Part shown: in pieces, positions 44,680 through 55,422 of the stretch
Layout of the letters: every line of letters starts with the position of its first letter
Numbering within the stretch: the stretch's first letter is position 1
Assembly (NCBI RefSeq): GCF_024529975.1
Contig: NZ_AP024897.1
Coordinates: 3,100,001-3,164,000 of the forward strand
Reading direction: 5' to 3'
From: Vibrio quintilis
GTDB taxonomy: Bacteria; Pseudomonadota; Gammaproteobacteria; Enterobacterales; Vibrionaceae
Length of the DNA stretch: 64,000 nucleotides
Notes under the pieces: model-generated
The model's input: the letters and a program-made list of their open reading frames with translations, nothing else
The model's database searches: none
Told to the model about the DNA's origin: nothing
Program-made: the position numbers and the translations under genes

Positions 44680-45804
44680 TTATGAAAGCCCCACTTCAAC
44701 CAATATGCGTTCAGCAATACGCTCAAGAGGCAAACTTTCAGATGAAATTCCTGCTTTAGCAACTGCCTGAGGCATACCATAAACAACACACGTCTCTTCA
44801 TCCTGAGCCCAGATTGTTGCCCCTTCTTTTTTGAGCATTCTGGCACCCTCGCGTCCATCAGCCCCCATTCCAGTCAATACCATGGAAAGGACTTTACTTC
44901 CGTAAATTTTAGCAGCGGAGCCAAATGTTACATCAACACATGGCTTATAATTCATTCGGTCTCCGCCATCTATAATCCGGATTTTTGCGTTTCCCGGACG
45001 CCCTTCGATCATCATCTGCTTTCCACCTGGTGCAAGATAAGCGACTCCTGCACGGAGAATATCACCATCTTCAGCTTCCTTTACAGTGACCTGGCACAAT
45101 GAATTTAAGCGGCTTGCAAACGCTGCCGTAAAAGTGGCTGGCATATGCTGTATGAGTAACACAGGATGAGGATAATTTGCCGGAAGTTTAACTAATATTT
45201 TTTGCAGTGCTACTGGTCCGCCGGTTGAAGTTCCAATTGCGGTTAGTTGATACTTCTTCCCTGTTGGCTTAAAACGGGCTGCTTGTGCAGCCGATGGGCG
45301 GGTAATTGATTGTAAATTCTGACGACTTTCCGGCCGGGAAGAGGGTGCAGGAGAACGTACTGCACGCCCGGTAGAAGGAGAAGAAAACGACCGTCTTAGC
45401 AAAGACTTTTTCTTAGAGATTTCAATAACTCGTTGCTGCAAAAGTGAAACCGCTTCATCACGATTACGCGCAATATCTTCAAACTTCTTCGGTAAGAAGT
45501 CCATTGCACCAGCATCTAATGCATCTAATGTCGCTTTAGCACCATCATGTGTTAAAGAAGAAAACATCAGAATCGGAATCGGATTCTCAGCCATAATCTC
45601 TTTAACCGCAGAAATACCATCTAACACCGGCATTTCTACATCCATAGTAATCACGTCAGGCTTTAATGTTCTTGCTTTGTCAACGGCTTCTCTACCATTA
45701 ACAGCGACATCAATCACTTCTAAACGCGATTCTGAATTAATGATTTCACTAACACGACGTCTGAAAAAACTGGAGTCATCAACCACTAATACTTTAATCG
45801 CCAT
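44680..45804 (-). CDS. cheB: Chemoreceptor glutamate methylesterase CheB
   Basis: Demethylates and deamidates chemoreceptors for adaptation. It has 374 residues: receiver domain 1-125 with D55 in [13 protein letters not shown], a basic Ser/Arg/Pro linker (about 135-185), and the methylesterase domain with catalytic Ser in GTSTGGP, His in IQHMPATFT and Asp in GMGADGREG. CheR is not in the window. Confidence 0.96.
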   Translation of the reverse strand: MAIKVLVVDDSSFFRRRVSEIINSESRLEVIDVAVNGREAVDKARTLKPDVITMDVEMPVLDGISAVKEIMAENPIPILMFSSLTHDGAKATLDALDAGAMDFLPKKFEDIARNRDEAVSLLQQRVIEISKKKSLLRRSFSSPSTGRAVRSPAPSSRPESRQNLQSITRPSAAQAARFKPTGKKYQLTAIGTSTGGPVALQKILVKLPANYPHPVLLIQHMPATFTAAFASRLNSLCQVTVKEAEDGDILRAGVAYLAPGGKQMMIEGRPGNAKIRIIDGGDRMNYKPCVDVTFGSAAKIYGSKVLSMVLTGMGADGREGARMLKKEGATIWAQDEETCVVYGMPQAVAKAGISSESLPLERIAERILVEVGLS

Positions 45805-45830
45805 ACTTTCCCTTTTGTTTATAAGAATTA

Positions 45831-48122
45831 TCAGATTCGAGATGCAGCTGCATAATTTTTCAATAAATCAGGCACATCTAATATCAATGCAATATGACCG
45901 TCACTCGTTATTGTTGCGCCAGCCATCCCAGGAGTTCCCTGTAATAAATTATCCAGAGGTTTGATCACAACTTCCTCCTGACCGATTAATGTATCAACAA
46001 CAAAACCAACACGCTGACTACCGATTTGAACAATCACAACATGTCCATGCCCTTTACCACGCTCAATCGTATGCTGAGGTGCTAACCAATTCTGCAAATA
46101 AAATAGTGGGATTGATTTTTCTCTGACAATAATTGTCAACTGTCCATCAACAACGTTAGTACGACTCAAATCTAAATGGAAAATCTCATTAACACTCGCA
46201 AGTGGCAGAGCAAAAGGACTGCCGGCAACGCCAACCATCAATGTAGGTAATATAGCCAGCGTTAACGGTACTTTTATGGCAATTTTAGTTCCTTTCCCAA
46301 TCTCAGAATCAATATCGATAGAACCATTCAAAGTGTTAATAGCCGTTTTCACAACGTCCATTCCCACACCTCGTCCTGAAATATCTGAAATCTGTTCTTT
46401 ACTGGAAAAACCAGGCATGAAAATTAAATTGAAACATTCTTTATTAGACAACCGGGATGCTGCATCTTCATCCATCAAACCACGTTTAACTGCAATACCT
46501 CTTAGTTTATCCGGGTTCATTCCGGCACCATCGTCGATAATACACAACTCTATATGGTCACCTTCCTGTGATGCTGACAAGATGACCTTCCCGGTACGGG
46601 GTTTGCCACTTTTCTCCCGTATATCAGGCATTTCAACACCATGGTCAACTGAATTTCGAACCAAGTGAATCAAAGGATCAGCAAGAGCTTCAACCAGATT
46701 TTTATCTAAATCGGTATCTTCTCCCCGCATTTCAAGATTAATATCTTTCTTCAGACTTCGGGCTAAGTCACGAACAACCCGCGGGAAACGGCCAAAAACT
46801 TTCTTAATCGGCTGCATCCTGGTTTTCATTACTGCACCCTGAAGGTCAGCAGTTACAACATCCAGATTAGCGACAGCCTTAGACATTTCCTCATCATTAC
46901 TATTGAGCCCCAGACTCAAAAGACGATTTCGCACCAGAACCAGTTCACCAACCATATTCATAATGGTATCAAGTGTCGAAGTATCAACCCGAACGGTCGC
47001 CTCAGTCTGCTGTGCTTTTTTCACAGCAACTTCCTTCGACTCTTTAGTTGCTACAGCGGTCTTCTTCGCTGCTGGCTTAGCAGCCGGTGGTGCAGCTGGT
47101 GCAGGTTTGCTCTCGACTGGCTTACTTACTGCTGCAGCAGGCTTAGCTTCCGCTTTAGGATTTGCTGAAGCAGGTTTTACCGCCATCTCCAGTTCTTCAA
47201 CCGAAGGACCATTTCCCTGCCCATGTAAATCATCTAATAATTTCTCAAACTCATCATCAGTCATCAGATCACTGTCACCTTCCCCAGCCTTACCGGCAGA
47301 AGATGATGGAGATGGAGATGTATTTTGTTGAGGAGGTTGTGGCGTCGCAGGCGCAGCTTCTGATTCTGAATGGGCAGACGGAGCATTCCCTCTGCCGTGT
47401 AACTCATCAAGTAATTGTTCAAACTCATCATCAGTAATGTCATCACTGCTAACAGCGCTATTTTTTTCAGCTGGTGGAGGTGTTGGTGATGGACTTTCAG
47501 TTGATTCATGAGCTCCGGGAGCACTCCCCTTACCATGTAGCTCATCTAATAATTGTTCGAATTCATCTTGTGTTATTTCATCAATAGAACTGACATCAAC
47601 AGAATCAGAAGCAGCCTCTTCAGGCATACTCACTGCCACAGGTTCTTCGGAGACAGGTGGTTGTGGAGACTCAGTAGCTGCCGTTTCTTCAACGTGAGAC
47701 GCAGTACTTTCTGCCACAGGTTCGTCTTCGGAGGCTGGCTGTGAAAGACGATGTAACTCTTCTAGTAAATCGGGATCAGCAGCGTCAAGCGGCTCCCTGT
47801 TCTGCACTGCAGCAAACTGATCATTTACTGTATCAAGCGCCCGAAGCATGGTATCCATCAAATCTGCGGATACACCTCTTTGACCATTACGTAAAATATC
47901 AAATACGTTTTCAGCGCCGTGACATGTTTCAACCAATTCAGTCAAAGATAAAAAACCGGCACCACCTTTGACAGTATGAAAACCACGAAAAATTGCGTTT
48001 AAAAGGTCGTTATCTTCGGGGTTATTTTCAAGTTCTACTAACTGCTCGGAAAGTAACTCTAAAATCTCTCCCGCTTCAACCAGGAAATCCTGCAAAATAT
48101 CTTCGTCTAAATCGTAGCTCAT
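45831..48122 (-). CDS. cheA: Chemotaxis histidine kinase CheA
   Basis: Phosphorylates CheY and CheB according to receptor state. It has 763 residues: P1 with phospho-His H49 ([10 protein letters not shown]); a long linker 125-375 that holds three copies of a motif T(Q/D)DEFE(Q/K)LLD(E/D)LHG at 183-199, 229-245 and 287-303, then an Ala/Pro/Lys-rich stretch; P3 dimer helices about 376-445; P4 kinase with N490 ([10 protein letters not shown]), DDGAGMN and [10 protein letters not shown]5 CheW-like to the end. No ordinary P2 domain is recognisable. In vibrios part of this linker (the LID region) anchors CheA to ParP and ParC. Confidence 0.96.
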   Translation of the reverse strand: MSYDLDEDILQDFLVEAGEILELLSEQLVELENNPEDNDLLNAIFRGFHTVKGGAGFLSLTELVETCHGAENVFDILRNGQRGVSADLMDTMLRALDTVNDQFAAVQNREPLDAADPDLLEELHRLSQPASEDEPVAESTASHVEETAATESPQPPVSEEPVAVSMPEEAASDSVDVSSIDEITQDEFEQLLDELHGKGSAPGAHESTESPSPTPPPAEKNSAVSSDDITDDEFEQLLDELHGRGNAPSAHSESEAAPATPQPPQQNTSPSPSSSAGKAGEGDSDLMTDDEFEKLLDDLHGQGNGPSVEELEMAVKPASANPKAEAKPAAAVSKPVESKPAPAAPPAAKPAAKKTAVATKESKEVAVKKAQQTEATVRVDTSTLDTIMNMVGELVLVRNRLLSLGLNSNDEEMSKAVANLDVVTADLQGAVMKTRMQPIKKVFGRFPRVVRDLARSLKKDINLEMRGEDTDLDKNLVEALADPLIHLVRNSVDHGVEMPDIREKSGKPRTGKVILSASQEGDHIELCIIDDGAGMNPDKLRGIAVKRGLMDEDAASRLSNKECFNLIFMPGFSSKEQISDISGRGVGMDVVKTAINTLNGSIDIDSEIGKGTKIAIKVPLTLAILPTLMVGVAGSPFALPLASVNEIFHLDLSRTNVVDGQLTIIVREKSIPLFYLQNWLAPQHTIERGKGHGHVVIVQIGSQRVGFVVDTLIGQEEVVIKPLDNLLQGTPGMAGATITSDGHIALILDVPDLLKNYAAASRI

Positions 48123-48131
48123 ACGGTACCC

Positions 48132-48860
48132 CTAAAAACCAAGACTTGATAATAAGTCATCCACTTCATCCTGAGATGCAACTGCATCTTCCCGCTCATG
48201 AGGGTTCATGATAGGTCCTTCTGGTTCTGATGAAGGTTGATGACTTTTATCTATTTGTTGTTCTTGTTGGTTTGCTGTGCCAAATACAGTAAGAATTTCA
48301 ACTAATCGTTGCTCAACTTCATTCACCAATTCAATGACGCGCCGAATAATTTGTCCTGTTAAATCCTGAAAATCCTGTGCCATTAATATTTCCATTAACT
48401 CACTTCGAAGTTCAGTACTATCACCTTCAATCTGACTTAATATATCGTCAATCCGATGGCACAGCGCTTTAAACTCAGCTAATTCAACACGCCCACGCAT
48501 CAGTTCATTCCACTGAGGACGCACAGATAGCAGGCTTTGATGCAATTTATCTGCGATAGGCATACACCGATCAACAGAATCCATCGTTTTATTAGCCGCA
48601 GTCTCAGTCTTAGAGATCACATAGGCCAGACGATCTTTTGCATCAGGAATTTCATCTTTCGCGATTTCACCAATCCGAACATCCAAAGTGAACTCTTTTA
48701 ATGATTCATGTAGTTCTCTCGTCAAACTTCCAATTTGTTGAAAAATTTGATGTTCAGCAGCGCTTGACTGATAAATATCAATCAATAATGAATTAGCATC
48801 ATCTTGCTGTTCATTTTCGAGAAACTGCACAAGTTCCCGGGCTTGTTCTAATGAAATCAT
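48132..48860 (-). CDS. cheZ: CheY-P phosphatase CheZ
   Basis: Dephosphorylates CheY to end the turning signal. It has 242 residues from the ATG at 48860; an in-frame GTG seven codons earlier (48881) is possible. Long helical hairpin with the catalytic Gln in MAQDFQDLTGQIIRRV (about 155-170) and a C-terminal CheY-binding tail EVDDLLSSLGF. An acidic/Gln linker lies before the tail. It starts 65 nt after cheY and ends 9 nt before cheA. Confidence 0.94.
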   Translation of the reverse strand: MISLEQARELVQFLENEQQDDANSLLIDIYQSSAAEHQIFQQIGSLTRELHESLKEFTLDVRIGEIAKDEIPDAKDRLAYVISKTETAANKTMDSVDRCMPIADKLHQSLLSVRPQWNELMRGRVELAEFKALCHRIDDILSQIEGDSTELRSELMEILMAQDFQDLTGQIIRRVIELVNEVEQRLVEILTVFGTANQQEQQIDKSHQPSSEPEGPIMNPHEREDAVASQDEVDDLLSSLGF

Positions 48861-48925
48861 TCTGAATGAGCCGCCTTCCACAAGTTGAAAAATTTATTGC
48901 CTGTGTTCCAAGAGAAATTTTAAAC

Positions 48926-49318
48926 TCATAAACGCTCAAAAATTTTATCTAACTTTTCTTTGAGAGTTGCAGCGGTAAACGGCTTAACAATATATCCATT
49001 CACACCAGCCTGAGCAGCTTCAATAATTTGTTCTCTCTTTGCTTCGGCAGTAATCATCAAAACAGGTAAATGCTTTAATTCATCATCAGCACGAATATTT
49101 TTTAATAAATCGATTCCCTGCATCCCTGGCATATTCCAGTCAGTCACAACGAACTCAAAATCACCCTTCTTTAGCATAGGCAACGCCGTGAGCCCATCAT
49201 CCGCTTCCTGAGTATTATTGAAACCCAAGTCACGGAGTAGGTTCTTTACTATCCGACGCATTGTTGAAAAATCATCAACAATCAAAATTTTCATGTTTTT
49301 ATTCAAAATTGCCTCCAC
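48926..49318 (-). CDS. cheY: Chemotaxis response regulator CheY
   Basis: Binds the flagellar switch when phosphorylated. A 130-residue single receiver: acidic pocket D15/D16, phospho-Asp D60 ([12 protein letters not shown]), Thr in LMITAEAK, Lys in YIVKPF. Almost identical, from memory, to V. cholerae CheY3 including the MEAILNKN start. Between fliA and cheZ. Confidence 0.97.
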   Translation of the reverse strand: MEAILNKNMKILIVDDFSTMRRIVKNLLRDLGFNNTQEADDGLTALPMLKKGDFEFVVTDWNMPGMQGIDLLKNIRADDELKHLPVLMITAEAKREQIIEAAQAGVNGYIVKPFTAATLKEKLDKIFERL

Positions 49319-49339
49319 TGAGTATGAGAATCAGTGATA

Positions 49340-50074
49340 TTAATCATTTTGTGTCCAAGAACGAAGTTTTGTCCTTAAACGCTGCATCGTCTGGCTCAAT
49401 ATTTGGCTTACGCGAGATTCACTTACACCAAGTACTTCACCGATTTCCTTTAAGTTTAGCTCTTCATCATAATAGAGCGAAAGTACCAAAGCTTCACGTT
49501 CAGGAAGCGATTTTATTGACTCAATTAATGCTTTACGAAATAACTCGTCAGCAACACCTTTAAATGGTGAACTATCGCCATCAACATCAAAAGGAGATAT
49601 AACATCTTCTGATACACCCAAGTCCTCGATCCCAATAATACGCGAACAATTAATATCAGTTATAATGCTATGGTATTGATCTAACGACATTCCTAAAAAA
49701 TTAGCAACCTCAGAATCAGTCGGATCCCGATTTAATTCACCTTCCAATGCTGAAATTGCCTGACTGATCTCACGATTATGCTTATGAACCGACCTTGGAA
49801 CCCAATCTCCACGACGGATATCATCAAGCATTGCACCCCGTATACGAATCCCTGCGTAGGTTTCAAAACTGGCGCCTTTACTTCCATCATAATTTTTTTG
49901 AGCTTCAAGCAAGCCAATCATACCTGCCTGAATTAAATCTTCTACCTGCACACTCGGCGGTAAACGTCCAATCAAATGATGTGCTATACGCTTGACCAAC
50001 TCAGAGTATTTTTCCAAAAAAGCTTGTTGGCTGCTGATATTTCCATATTGATTGTAAGTTAACGCCTTATTCAC
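49340..50074 (-). CDS. fliA: Flagellar sigma factor FliA (sigma-28)
   Basis: Directs transcription of late flagellar genes (flagellins, motor, receptors). It has 244 residues with sigma-70 regions 2 (VEDLIQAGMIGLLEAQKNYD), 3 and 4 (SLPEREALVLSLYYDEELNLKEIG, helix-turn-helix to SRVSQILSQ). Its start overlaps the flhG end by 8 nt. Confidence 0.96.
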   Translation of the reverse strand: MNKALTYNQYGNISSQQAFLEKYSELVKRIAHHLIGRLPPSVQVEDLIQAGMIGLLEAQKNYDGSKGASFETYAGIRIRGAMLDDIRRGDWVPRSVHKHNREISQAISALEGELNRDPTDSEVANFLGMSLDQYHSIITDINCSRIIGIEDLGVSEDVISPFDVDGDSSPFKGVADELFRKALIESIKSLPEREALVLSLYYDEELNLKEIGEVLGVSESRVSQILSQTMQRLRTKLRSWTQND

Positions 50075-50954
50075 TAAATGGTTCCCCGACTATCTCTGTA
50101 CGATTAAGCAAGCGCTCTACAAAAAATTCTAAATGACCACTTGGTGTTCGTGGTATAGGCCATGTTAACGCTTTATTGGCTAAAGAGCTAATAGCAAGCG
50201 AAGCTGGCGAACGTGGAAAAGCATCCACAACAATTTTTTGTTTTTTAACTGACTGTCGAACATTATCGTCTAAAGGAATGCAAGCGACGAGCTCAATACT
50301 TACATTAAGAAAACGCTCTGTGACCAAGGTCAACTTAGCAAATAATTCACGCCCTTCACGGTAACTGCGTACCATGTTGGCAACCACTTTAAACCTCTGT
50401 ACCTGGTGTTCTCTGCTGAGCAGTTTTATCAAAGCATAAGCATCTGTGATCGAGGTTGGTTCATCACATACAACAACAACAACATCCTGAGCAGCTCTGG
50501 CAAAGCTGACCACCATGTCTGAAATTCCCGCAGCAGTATCAATTAAAAGAACATCCATCTCTTCTTCCAGGCTACCAAAAGCCCGAATTAAACCGACATG
50601 CTGAGCATGAGATAATTCGACCATGGACTGAGTCCCGGAAGTTGCAGGAATAATTCTGATACCAAGAGGCCCTTCAGTAATCGCGTCCTGAAGTTCACAT
50701 TCTCCGGCCAGCACATGGCCCAGATTTTTCTTCGGCCGGATACCCAACATAACGTCCACATTAGCCAGGCCTAAATCAGCATCAAGCACCATGACCTTTT
50801 TGCCCTGACGCGCCATACTCATTGCCATTCCTAATGTGACATTTGTTTTGCCAACCCCTCCTTTACCGCCAGTCACAGCAATAACTTTCGTCAGTGTCGG
50901 CTCATTTAAGCGGCGCAGGCCGCTTGCTTGGTCGTAAATCATCTTATTTGTCAT
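50067..50954 (-). CDS. flhG: Flagellar number regulator FlhG (FleN, MinD-like ATPase)
   Basis: Limits polar flagellum number, acting against FlhF and on the master regulator FlrA. It has 295 residues from the ATG at 50954, the usual length; an 18-codon longer frame overlapping flhF lacks support. It has the MTNKMIYDQASGLRRLNEP N terminus (DQAxxLR motif), the P-loop VTGGKGGVGKTNVTLG, and DADLGLANVDVMLG. It overlaps fliA by 8 nt at the 3' end. Confidence 0.95.
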   Translation of the reverse strand: MTNKMIYDQASGLRRLNEPTLTKVIAVTGGKGGVGKTNVTLGMAMSMARQGKKVMVLDADLGLANVDVMLGIRPKKNLGHVLAGECELQDAITEGPLGIRIIPATSGTQSMVELSHAQHVGLIRAFGSLEEEMDVLLIDTAAGISDMVVSFARAAQDVVVVVCDEPTSITDAYALIKLLSREHQVQRFKVVANMVRSYREGRELFAKLTLVTERFLNVSIELVACIPLDDNVRQSVKKQKIVVDAFPRSPASLAISSLANKALTWPIPRTPSGHLEFFVERLLNRTEIVGEPFSE

Positions 50955-50967
50955 ATCCACTCGCCGC

Positions 50968-52428
50968 CTAGATTCTCTCCGAGTCACTACTCCAGTAGTG
51001 AGGCTCATTATCTGCCGACTTTTCTAGCAACTCGTTTGCTTTTGCAACCATATATTTAGGTTGGGCGACAACAATATCTTCAGGAACTCGTTGGCCATTA
51101 GCGATATATGCTACAGGTAAAGCATTTTCAACAATAACACTCACAAACTCCCCCAGACTCAGGGATTCATCCAGCTTCGTCATAATGCATCCGGATAATG
51201 GAATCCGTCTGAAATGATCAATCGTTTCTTGTAATACTTTTCGCTGGGCTGTTGCAGGTAGTACCAGATAACTTCTTATAGCACTCCCCCGGTCCTGCAT
51301 CAATGTATCGAGCTGTTCGGAAAGACGAACATCACGTTGTCCCATTCCTGCTGTATCAACCAAAATCAGACGACGATTTCTCAGTTGGTGTATAACATCG
51401 GCTAACTCTTTGGAATCTTTAGCAACTTTTACAGGGCATCCCATAATTCTTCCATATATAGCCAGTTGCTCATGTGCACCAATACGATAAGTATCCGTTG
51501 TGACAAGTGCAATTTCATCTGCACCATATTCCATAGCAGCTCTGGCAGCCAGTTTCGCAATTGTTGTTGTTTTTCCTACGCCGGTCGGCCCAAGCAAAGC
51601 AACAACACCCCCCTTCTTTAAGATATCCAGCTTAGAGATGGGAATTTGATCCGATACCAATCCAAGTAATGCTTTCCATGCCTTGGGCGGTGGTGTTTCT
51701 TCAGGAATGTAACATGCTAATTGATCGGCAAGCTCTAAAGAAACCCCCATGCGGGACAACCGCTTGATTAACATAGCTCTGAGTGGCTCTCTGCGTTCAA
51801 CTTCCTGCCACATGAGTCCGGAAACCTGATGCTCTAACAACCGGCGGATTGAATTAATATCATCCTTCATTAATTCAATATCAGGGTTAGGTTGTTCCTC
51901 TTCCCGTGGGTTTCGCCGGATAAACCGAGTTGGATCAAGTTGATTAGAATGCTGTTCCGTTTGCTGCTCATCCAGCAAACGCTGAGTCAGGGGATTTTCA
52001 TGGTGACTCTGTTCTTTATTTCCCTTTCCCTGCCTCTGAAGTAATGAAGACAAAGAATTCGCTTCAGACTCAGTACTACCTGACTGATTAGGCGTATAAT
52101 GTTTCAACAAACTCGCAAATTGCTGAGTCATGGTCGGTTTACCATTACGATCAGCAGAGTTAGTTCCGATATTCACCTGATCTTCTTTCAAACGGCGACC
52201 ACCCGTATAATCCGCAGCCGCAGGGTTACCCTGACGATATTGTGACTTGGGATTATGATGCTGGGCCTGATTCTTGGGTATGACATTTTCACTATCAACG
52301 GCCGCGACGATTTCAACACCACCAGCATTTTTCTTATTTGACATAATCACCGCATCATCACCAAGCTCATCTTTGACTTGTAATAATGCTGTTTTTACAT
52401 CCTTGGCAAAAAATCGTTTAATTTTCAA
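50968..52428 (-). CDS. flhF: Flagellar polar-targeting GTPase FlhF
   Basis: SRP-type GTPase that sets the polar position of the flagellum. It has 486 residues: the N-terminal basic B domain (starts MKIKRFFAKDVKTALLQVKDE, then a low-complexity Gln/Asn-rich region to about 190), then the NG domains with P-loop LLGPTGVGKTTTIAK (about 283-297), VTTDTYRIGAHEQL and LVDTAGMGQRD. Between flhA and flhG in the same operon. Confidence 0.96.
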   Translation of the reverse strand: MKIKRFFAKDVKTALLQVKDELGDDAVIMSNKKNAGGVEIVAAVDSENVIPKNQAQHHNPKSQYRQGNPAAADYTGGRRLKEDQVNIGTNSADRNGKPTMTQQFASLLKHYTPNQSGSTESEANSLSSLLQRQGKGNKEQSHHENPLTQRLLDEQQTEQHSNQLDPTRFIRRNPREEEQPNPDIELMKDDINSIRRLLEHQVSGLMWQEVERREPLRAMLIKRLSRMGVSLELADQLACYIPEETPPPKAWKALLGLVSDQIPISKLDILKKGGVVALLGPTGVGKTTTIAKLAARAAMEYGADEIALVTTDTYRIGAHEQLAIYGRIMGCPVKVAKDSKELADVIHQLRNRRLILVDTAGMGQRDVRLSEQLDTLMQDRGSAIRSYLVLPATAQRKVLQETIDHFRRIPLSGCIMTKLDESLSLGEFVSVIVENALPVAYIANGQRVPEDIVVAQPKYMVAKANELLEKSADNEPHYWSSDSERI

Positions 52429-52459
52429 TGCAGTAATCCACCATTGCCATATTTATCTG

Positions 52460-54553
52460 CTAATTCCCTACAGCCTGTACTATTCTGATTTGCTTCTCAT
52501 CAGGAATTTCCTGGTAAGAAAGAACCCTTAAATTCGGTATCGTATTTTTGACAAATTTTGCGAGCGTCGTTCTTAATACTCCAGATGTCAATAATACGGC
52601 AGGTTCTCCCTTCAACTCTTGTTCTTGTGTTGCCTGACTTAACGAGAACTGAAGTCTCTCAGCCAATCCAGGTTCAATCCCTGCAGATTCACCACCAGCA
52701 GCCTGCATCGTTTGATGCAATATTTGTTCCAGCTCAGGAATCAGTGTAATGACGGGCAACTCAGGTTCTATCCCATTGATTTCCTGTACAATTAACCTTC
52801 TTAAAGCAATTCTGACAGCAGCAGTTAATATGTCAGGTTCTTGACTCTTTCCTGAGTATTCAGCAAGCGTCTGAATAATCGTTCTGATATCCCGGATAGG
52901 AATCGCTTCATTCAGAAGGTTTTGAAGAACCTTAACGACCGCGCCGAGCGATAGCTGATCCGGAATAAAGTTTTCAATTAACTTCGGCGCGGAACGTCCA
53001 AGCATATCAAGCAGATTTTGTACTTCTTCATGTCCGAGTAATTGAGAAGCATTATTCGTCAAAAGCTGACTTAAGTGAGTCGCCAATACTGTAGAAGAGT
53101 CAACCACAGTATAGCCAAGCGCCTGAGCATGCTCTCTGTGTTCATCATCAATCCACACAGCTTCCAGGCCAAAAGCAGGATCATAGGTTTCTTCTCCCTC
53201 AATCGCGCCATACACCTGACCCGGGTTAATTGCCAGCTCTTGGTCCGGGCGAATTTCAGCTTCTCCGACAGCAACACCCATCAGCGTGATCCGATAACTA
53301 TTGGGAGGAAGTTCAAGATTATCCCGGATATGAACAGGAGGAATTAAGAAGCCAAAATCCTGAGATAGTTTTTTTCTGACGCCTTTTACCCGTTCGAGCA
53401 GTTCGCCTCCCTGCTCGCGATCGACAAGAGGAATCAGACGATAGCCGACTTCCAGGCCAATGATGTCAATAGGCTGAACATCATCCCATGACAACTCTTT
53501 TTGCTGGGGGGAATCAGACAAATCAGGTTCAGGAGCGGCTTTCTCTTCAGAGGCTTTTTTCTGTTTTCTGTGTAATAAATATGCGCCAAAACCAGCAAGA
53601 ATCGCTAAAGAAATAAATGCAAAGTGCGGCATTCCCGGGACAATTCCCATCACGGCCAAAATGGATGCCGTGATAGTCAGTGCTTTCGGGTTATCGAACA
53701 TCTGAACGATAACCTGCTGCCCCATATCTTCATCAGTATTTTGACGCGTGACCATAATTGCTGCGCCAATCGATAGTAACAGAGACGGGATCTGAGCAAC
53801 TAAGCCATCACCAATAGTCAGCAGCGTATAGATTTTTATCGCATCACCAAAATTCAGATCGTACTGAATCATCCCAATCGATAAACCACCAACAATATTG
53901 ATAAACAGAATTAAGATACCGGCGATTGCATCGCCTTTCACAAATTTTGAAGCACCATCCATTGAGCCATAAAAATCAGCTTCTTTTGTCACTTCAAACC
54001 GGCGCAAACGGGCCTGATCCTGATCGATTAGCCCTGCATTTAAATCTGCATCAATGGCCATCTGCTTACCAGGCAACGCATCTAGGGTAAAGCGGGCACT
54101 TACCTCGGAAATCCTTCCGGCACCTTTGGTCACAACCATAAAGTTAATGATCATTAGAATCAGGAAGACGACTAAACCAACGGCATAGTTCCCGCCAATC
54201 ACAACATTACCGAAAGCCTCAATCACCTTACCGGCCGAATCCGCACCATCGTGACCATGTAATAACACAACCCGGGTCGAAGCCACGTTCAGTGCCAGAC
54301 GGAGCAATGTCGATATCAGCAACACAGTCGGGAAAGCTGCAAAGTCCAGCGGGCGCCGGGTGTATACCGTCACAAGCAGAACCACCATTGCTAATGCAAT
54401 GTTAAAAGTAAAAAACAGGTCAAGTAAAAACGCGGGAATAGGCAAAACGACCATCGCCAGCGTAACAAGCACCATGACCGGAGCACCAATGGCCGGCATA
54501 TTACGCTGAGGAATTGACGGTAGTTTATCCGCAAAAGGCAACGAAAACTTCAT
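52460..54553 (-). CDS. flhA: Flagellar export gate protein FlhA
   Basis: Inner-membrane core of the flagellar type III export gate, proton-driven. It has 697 residues from the ATG at 54553, the usual family length; a 24-codon longer frame is not conserved. Eight N-terminal membrane segments; the FHIPEP-type loop region contains LRLALNVASTRVVL and MVVTKGAGRISEVSARFTLDALPGKQMAIDADLNAG (about 150-185); a large cytoplasmic domain binds chaperone-substrate complexes. First gene of the operon running to the DUF2802 gene. Confidence 0.96.
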   Translation of the reverse strand: MKFSLPFADKLPSIPQRNMPAIGAPVMVLVTLAMVVLPIPAFLLDLFFTFNIALAMVVLLVTVYTRRPLDFAAFPTVLLISTLLRLALNVASTRVVLLHGHDGADSAGKVIEAFGNVVIGGNYAVGLVVFLILMIINFMVVTKGAGRISEVSARFTLDALPGKQMAIDADLNAGLIDQDQARLRRFEVTKEADFYGSMDGASKFVKGDAIAGILILFINIVGGLSIGMIQYDLNFGDAIKIYTLLTIGDGLVAQIPSLLLSIGAAIMVTRQNTDEDMGQQVIVQMFDNPKALTITASILAVMGIVPGMPHFAFISLAILAGFGAYLLHRKQKKASEEKAAPEPDLSDSPQQKELSWDDVQPIDIIGLEVGYRLIPLVDREQGGELLERVKGVRKKLSQDFGFLIPPVHIRDNLELPPNSYRITLMGVAVGEAEIRPDQELAINPGQVYGAIEGEETYDPAFGLEAVWIDDEHREHAQALGYTVVDSSTVLATHLSQLLTNNASQLLGHEEVQNLLDMLGRSAPKLIENFIPDQLSLGAVVKVLQNLLNEAIPIRDIRTIIQTLAEYSGKSQEPDILTAAVRIALRRLIVQEINGIEPELPVITLIPELEQILHQTMQAAGGESAGIEPGLAERLQFSLSQATQEQELKGEPAVLLTSGVLRTTLAKFVKNTIPNLRVLSYQEIPDEKQIRIVQAVGN

Positions 54554-54620
54554 AGATAACCAATAAAAACTTTCTAAACAGAAATAAGTAGTTAGAACTG
54601 CACTCGATGAAGCAGTTACA

Positions 54621-54636
54621 TGCAATTATCACACCA
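54621..54636 (-). promoter_or_regulatory. Candidate sigma-54 promoter of the flhA operon
   Basis: On the minus strand TGGTGTGATAATTGCA keeps the invariant GG-N10-GC spacing and the TTGCA box of the sigma-54 consensus TGGCAC-N5-TTGCA; the middle of the -24 element differs. It lies about 70 nt upstream of the flhA ATG. In V. cholerae the flhA operon depends on RpoN and a flagellar activator, consistent with this. Confidence 0.55.
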
Positions 54637-54693
54637 TAGTTCTGTCAAATTTATGGCTACTCACTTTGGCGTTATCTGTCAAATACGAAAGAC

Positions 54694-55173
54694 CTAAGAT
54701 ACAGTTGGAAAAAAACGTTGAAGTAACTGGCCTTGTTGATTTTCCGGCTGATATTCAAGACAAATCAATCCAGAGGTCGGAAACATTGGTGGCGTCACAT
54801 CCCTGACAAACTCACTGGTTAAGTATCCGACCAAAGGTAAATGTGAGACTAAAAAGAATGACTCAATTTTATCAACCTCAGCCAAAGCCATCATATAGCT
54901 GAAAACATGCTCAGCCTGCCCATAAGGCGTGATGTCATCACAGGTTTCAACCGTTTTGGCATTGACATAACCGGTAATTTCCTGCCATGTTTCCTGAGCA
55001 CGCAGGTAAGGGCTGACCAACACTCTGTCTACAGAAATTTTCTCATGAGCTACCGCCTGCTGCAAAACGCTGACAGAGTCCACTTTGCCACGAACAGTCA
55101 GACGACGTTCTGCATCACCTGATGCGCTAAATCCAGCTTCACCATGACGCATAATAAAAATTTTTATACTCAT
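54694..55173 (-). CDS. sixA: Phosphohistidine phosphatase SixA
   Basis: A 159-residue histidine-phosphatase-superfamily enzyme. The catalytic RHG motif is at the N terminus (IFIMRHGEAGFSASG), the second His in LVSHLPLVGYL. SixA removes phosphate from HPt-type histidines (ArcB, or the nitrogen PTS protein). It reads leftward, 141 nt upstream of the flhA start, with its own promoter. Confidence 0.93.
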   Translation of the reverse strand: MSIKIFIMRHGEAGFSASGDAERRLTVRGKVDSVSVLQQAVAHEKISVDRVLVSPYLRAQETWQEITGYVNAKTVETCDDITPYGQAEHVFSYMMALAEVDKIESFFLVSHLPLVGYLTSEFVRDVTPPMFPTSGLICLEYQPENQQGQLLQRFFPTVS

Positions 55174-55422
55174 ATACGATTAACCTTAAAAATCATCTTA
55201 TTACTGCGATAATGTGTATTCACCAGCCTTTAAATAAAAGTACTCCACCATTATCCCGTAACGTTGTAACGGTCCAAACTGACCTTCTTAACACCAAGAA
55301 AATTAAAATAATTTTACTCATAAAAATATTACTTACAGTTGGCTCTGAACCTTTTCAACGTCATACTAGTCATAATCAGTAATAATAAAAATTAAATCAG
55401 CATTCGCCGGGAGGCCTTCAGC

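Noticed and set aside
46903..47331. 142-codon plus-strand frame inside cheA
   Set aside because: Antisense shadow of the low-complexity CheA linker; codons follow the cheA frame.
47214..47576. Tandem DNA repeat or CRISPR-like array
   Set aside because: The similarity is at protein level in frame with cheA; DNA copies differ and spacing is irregular.
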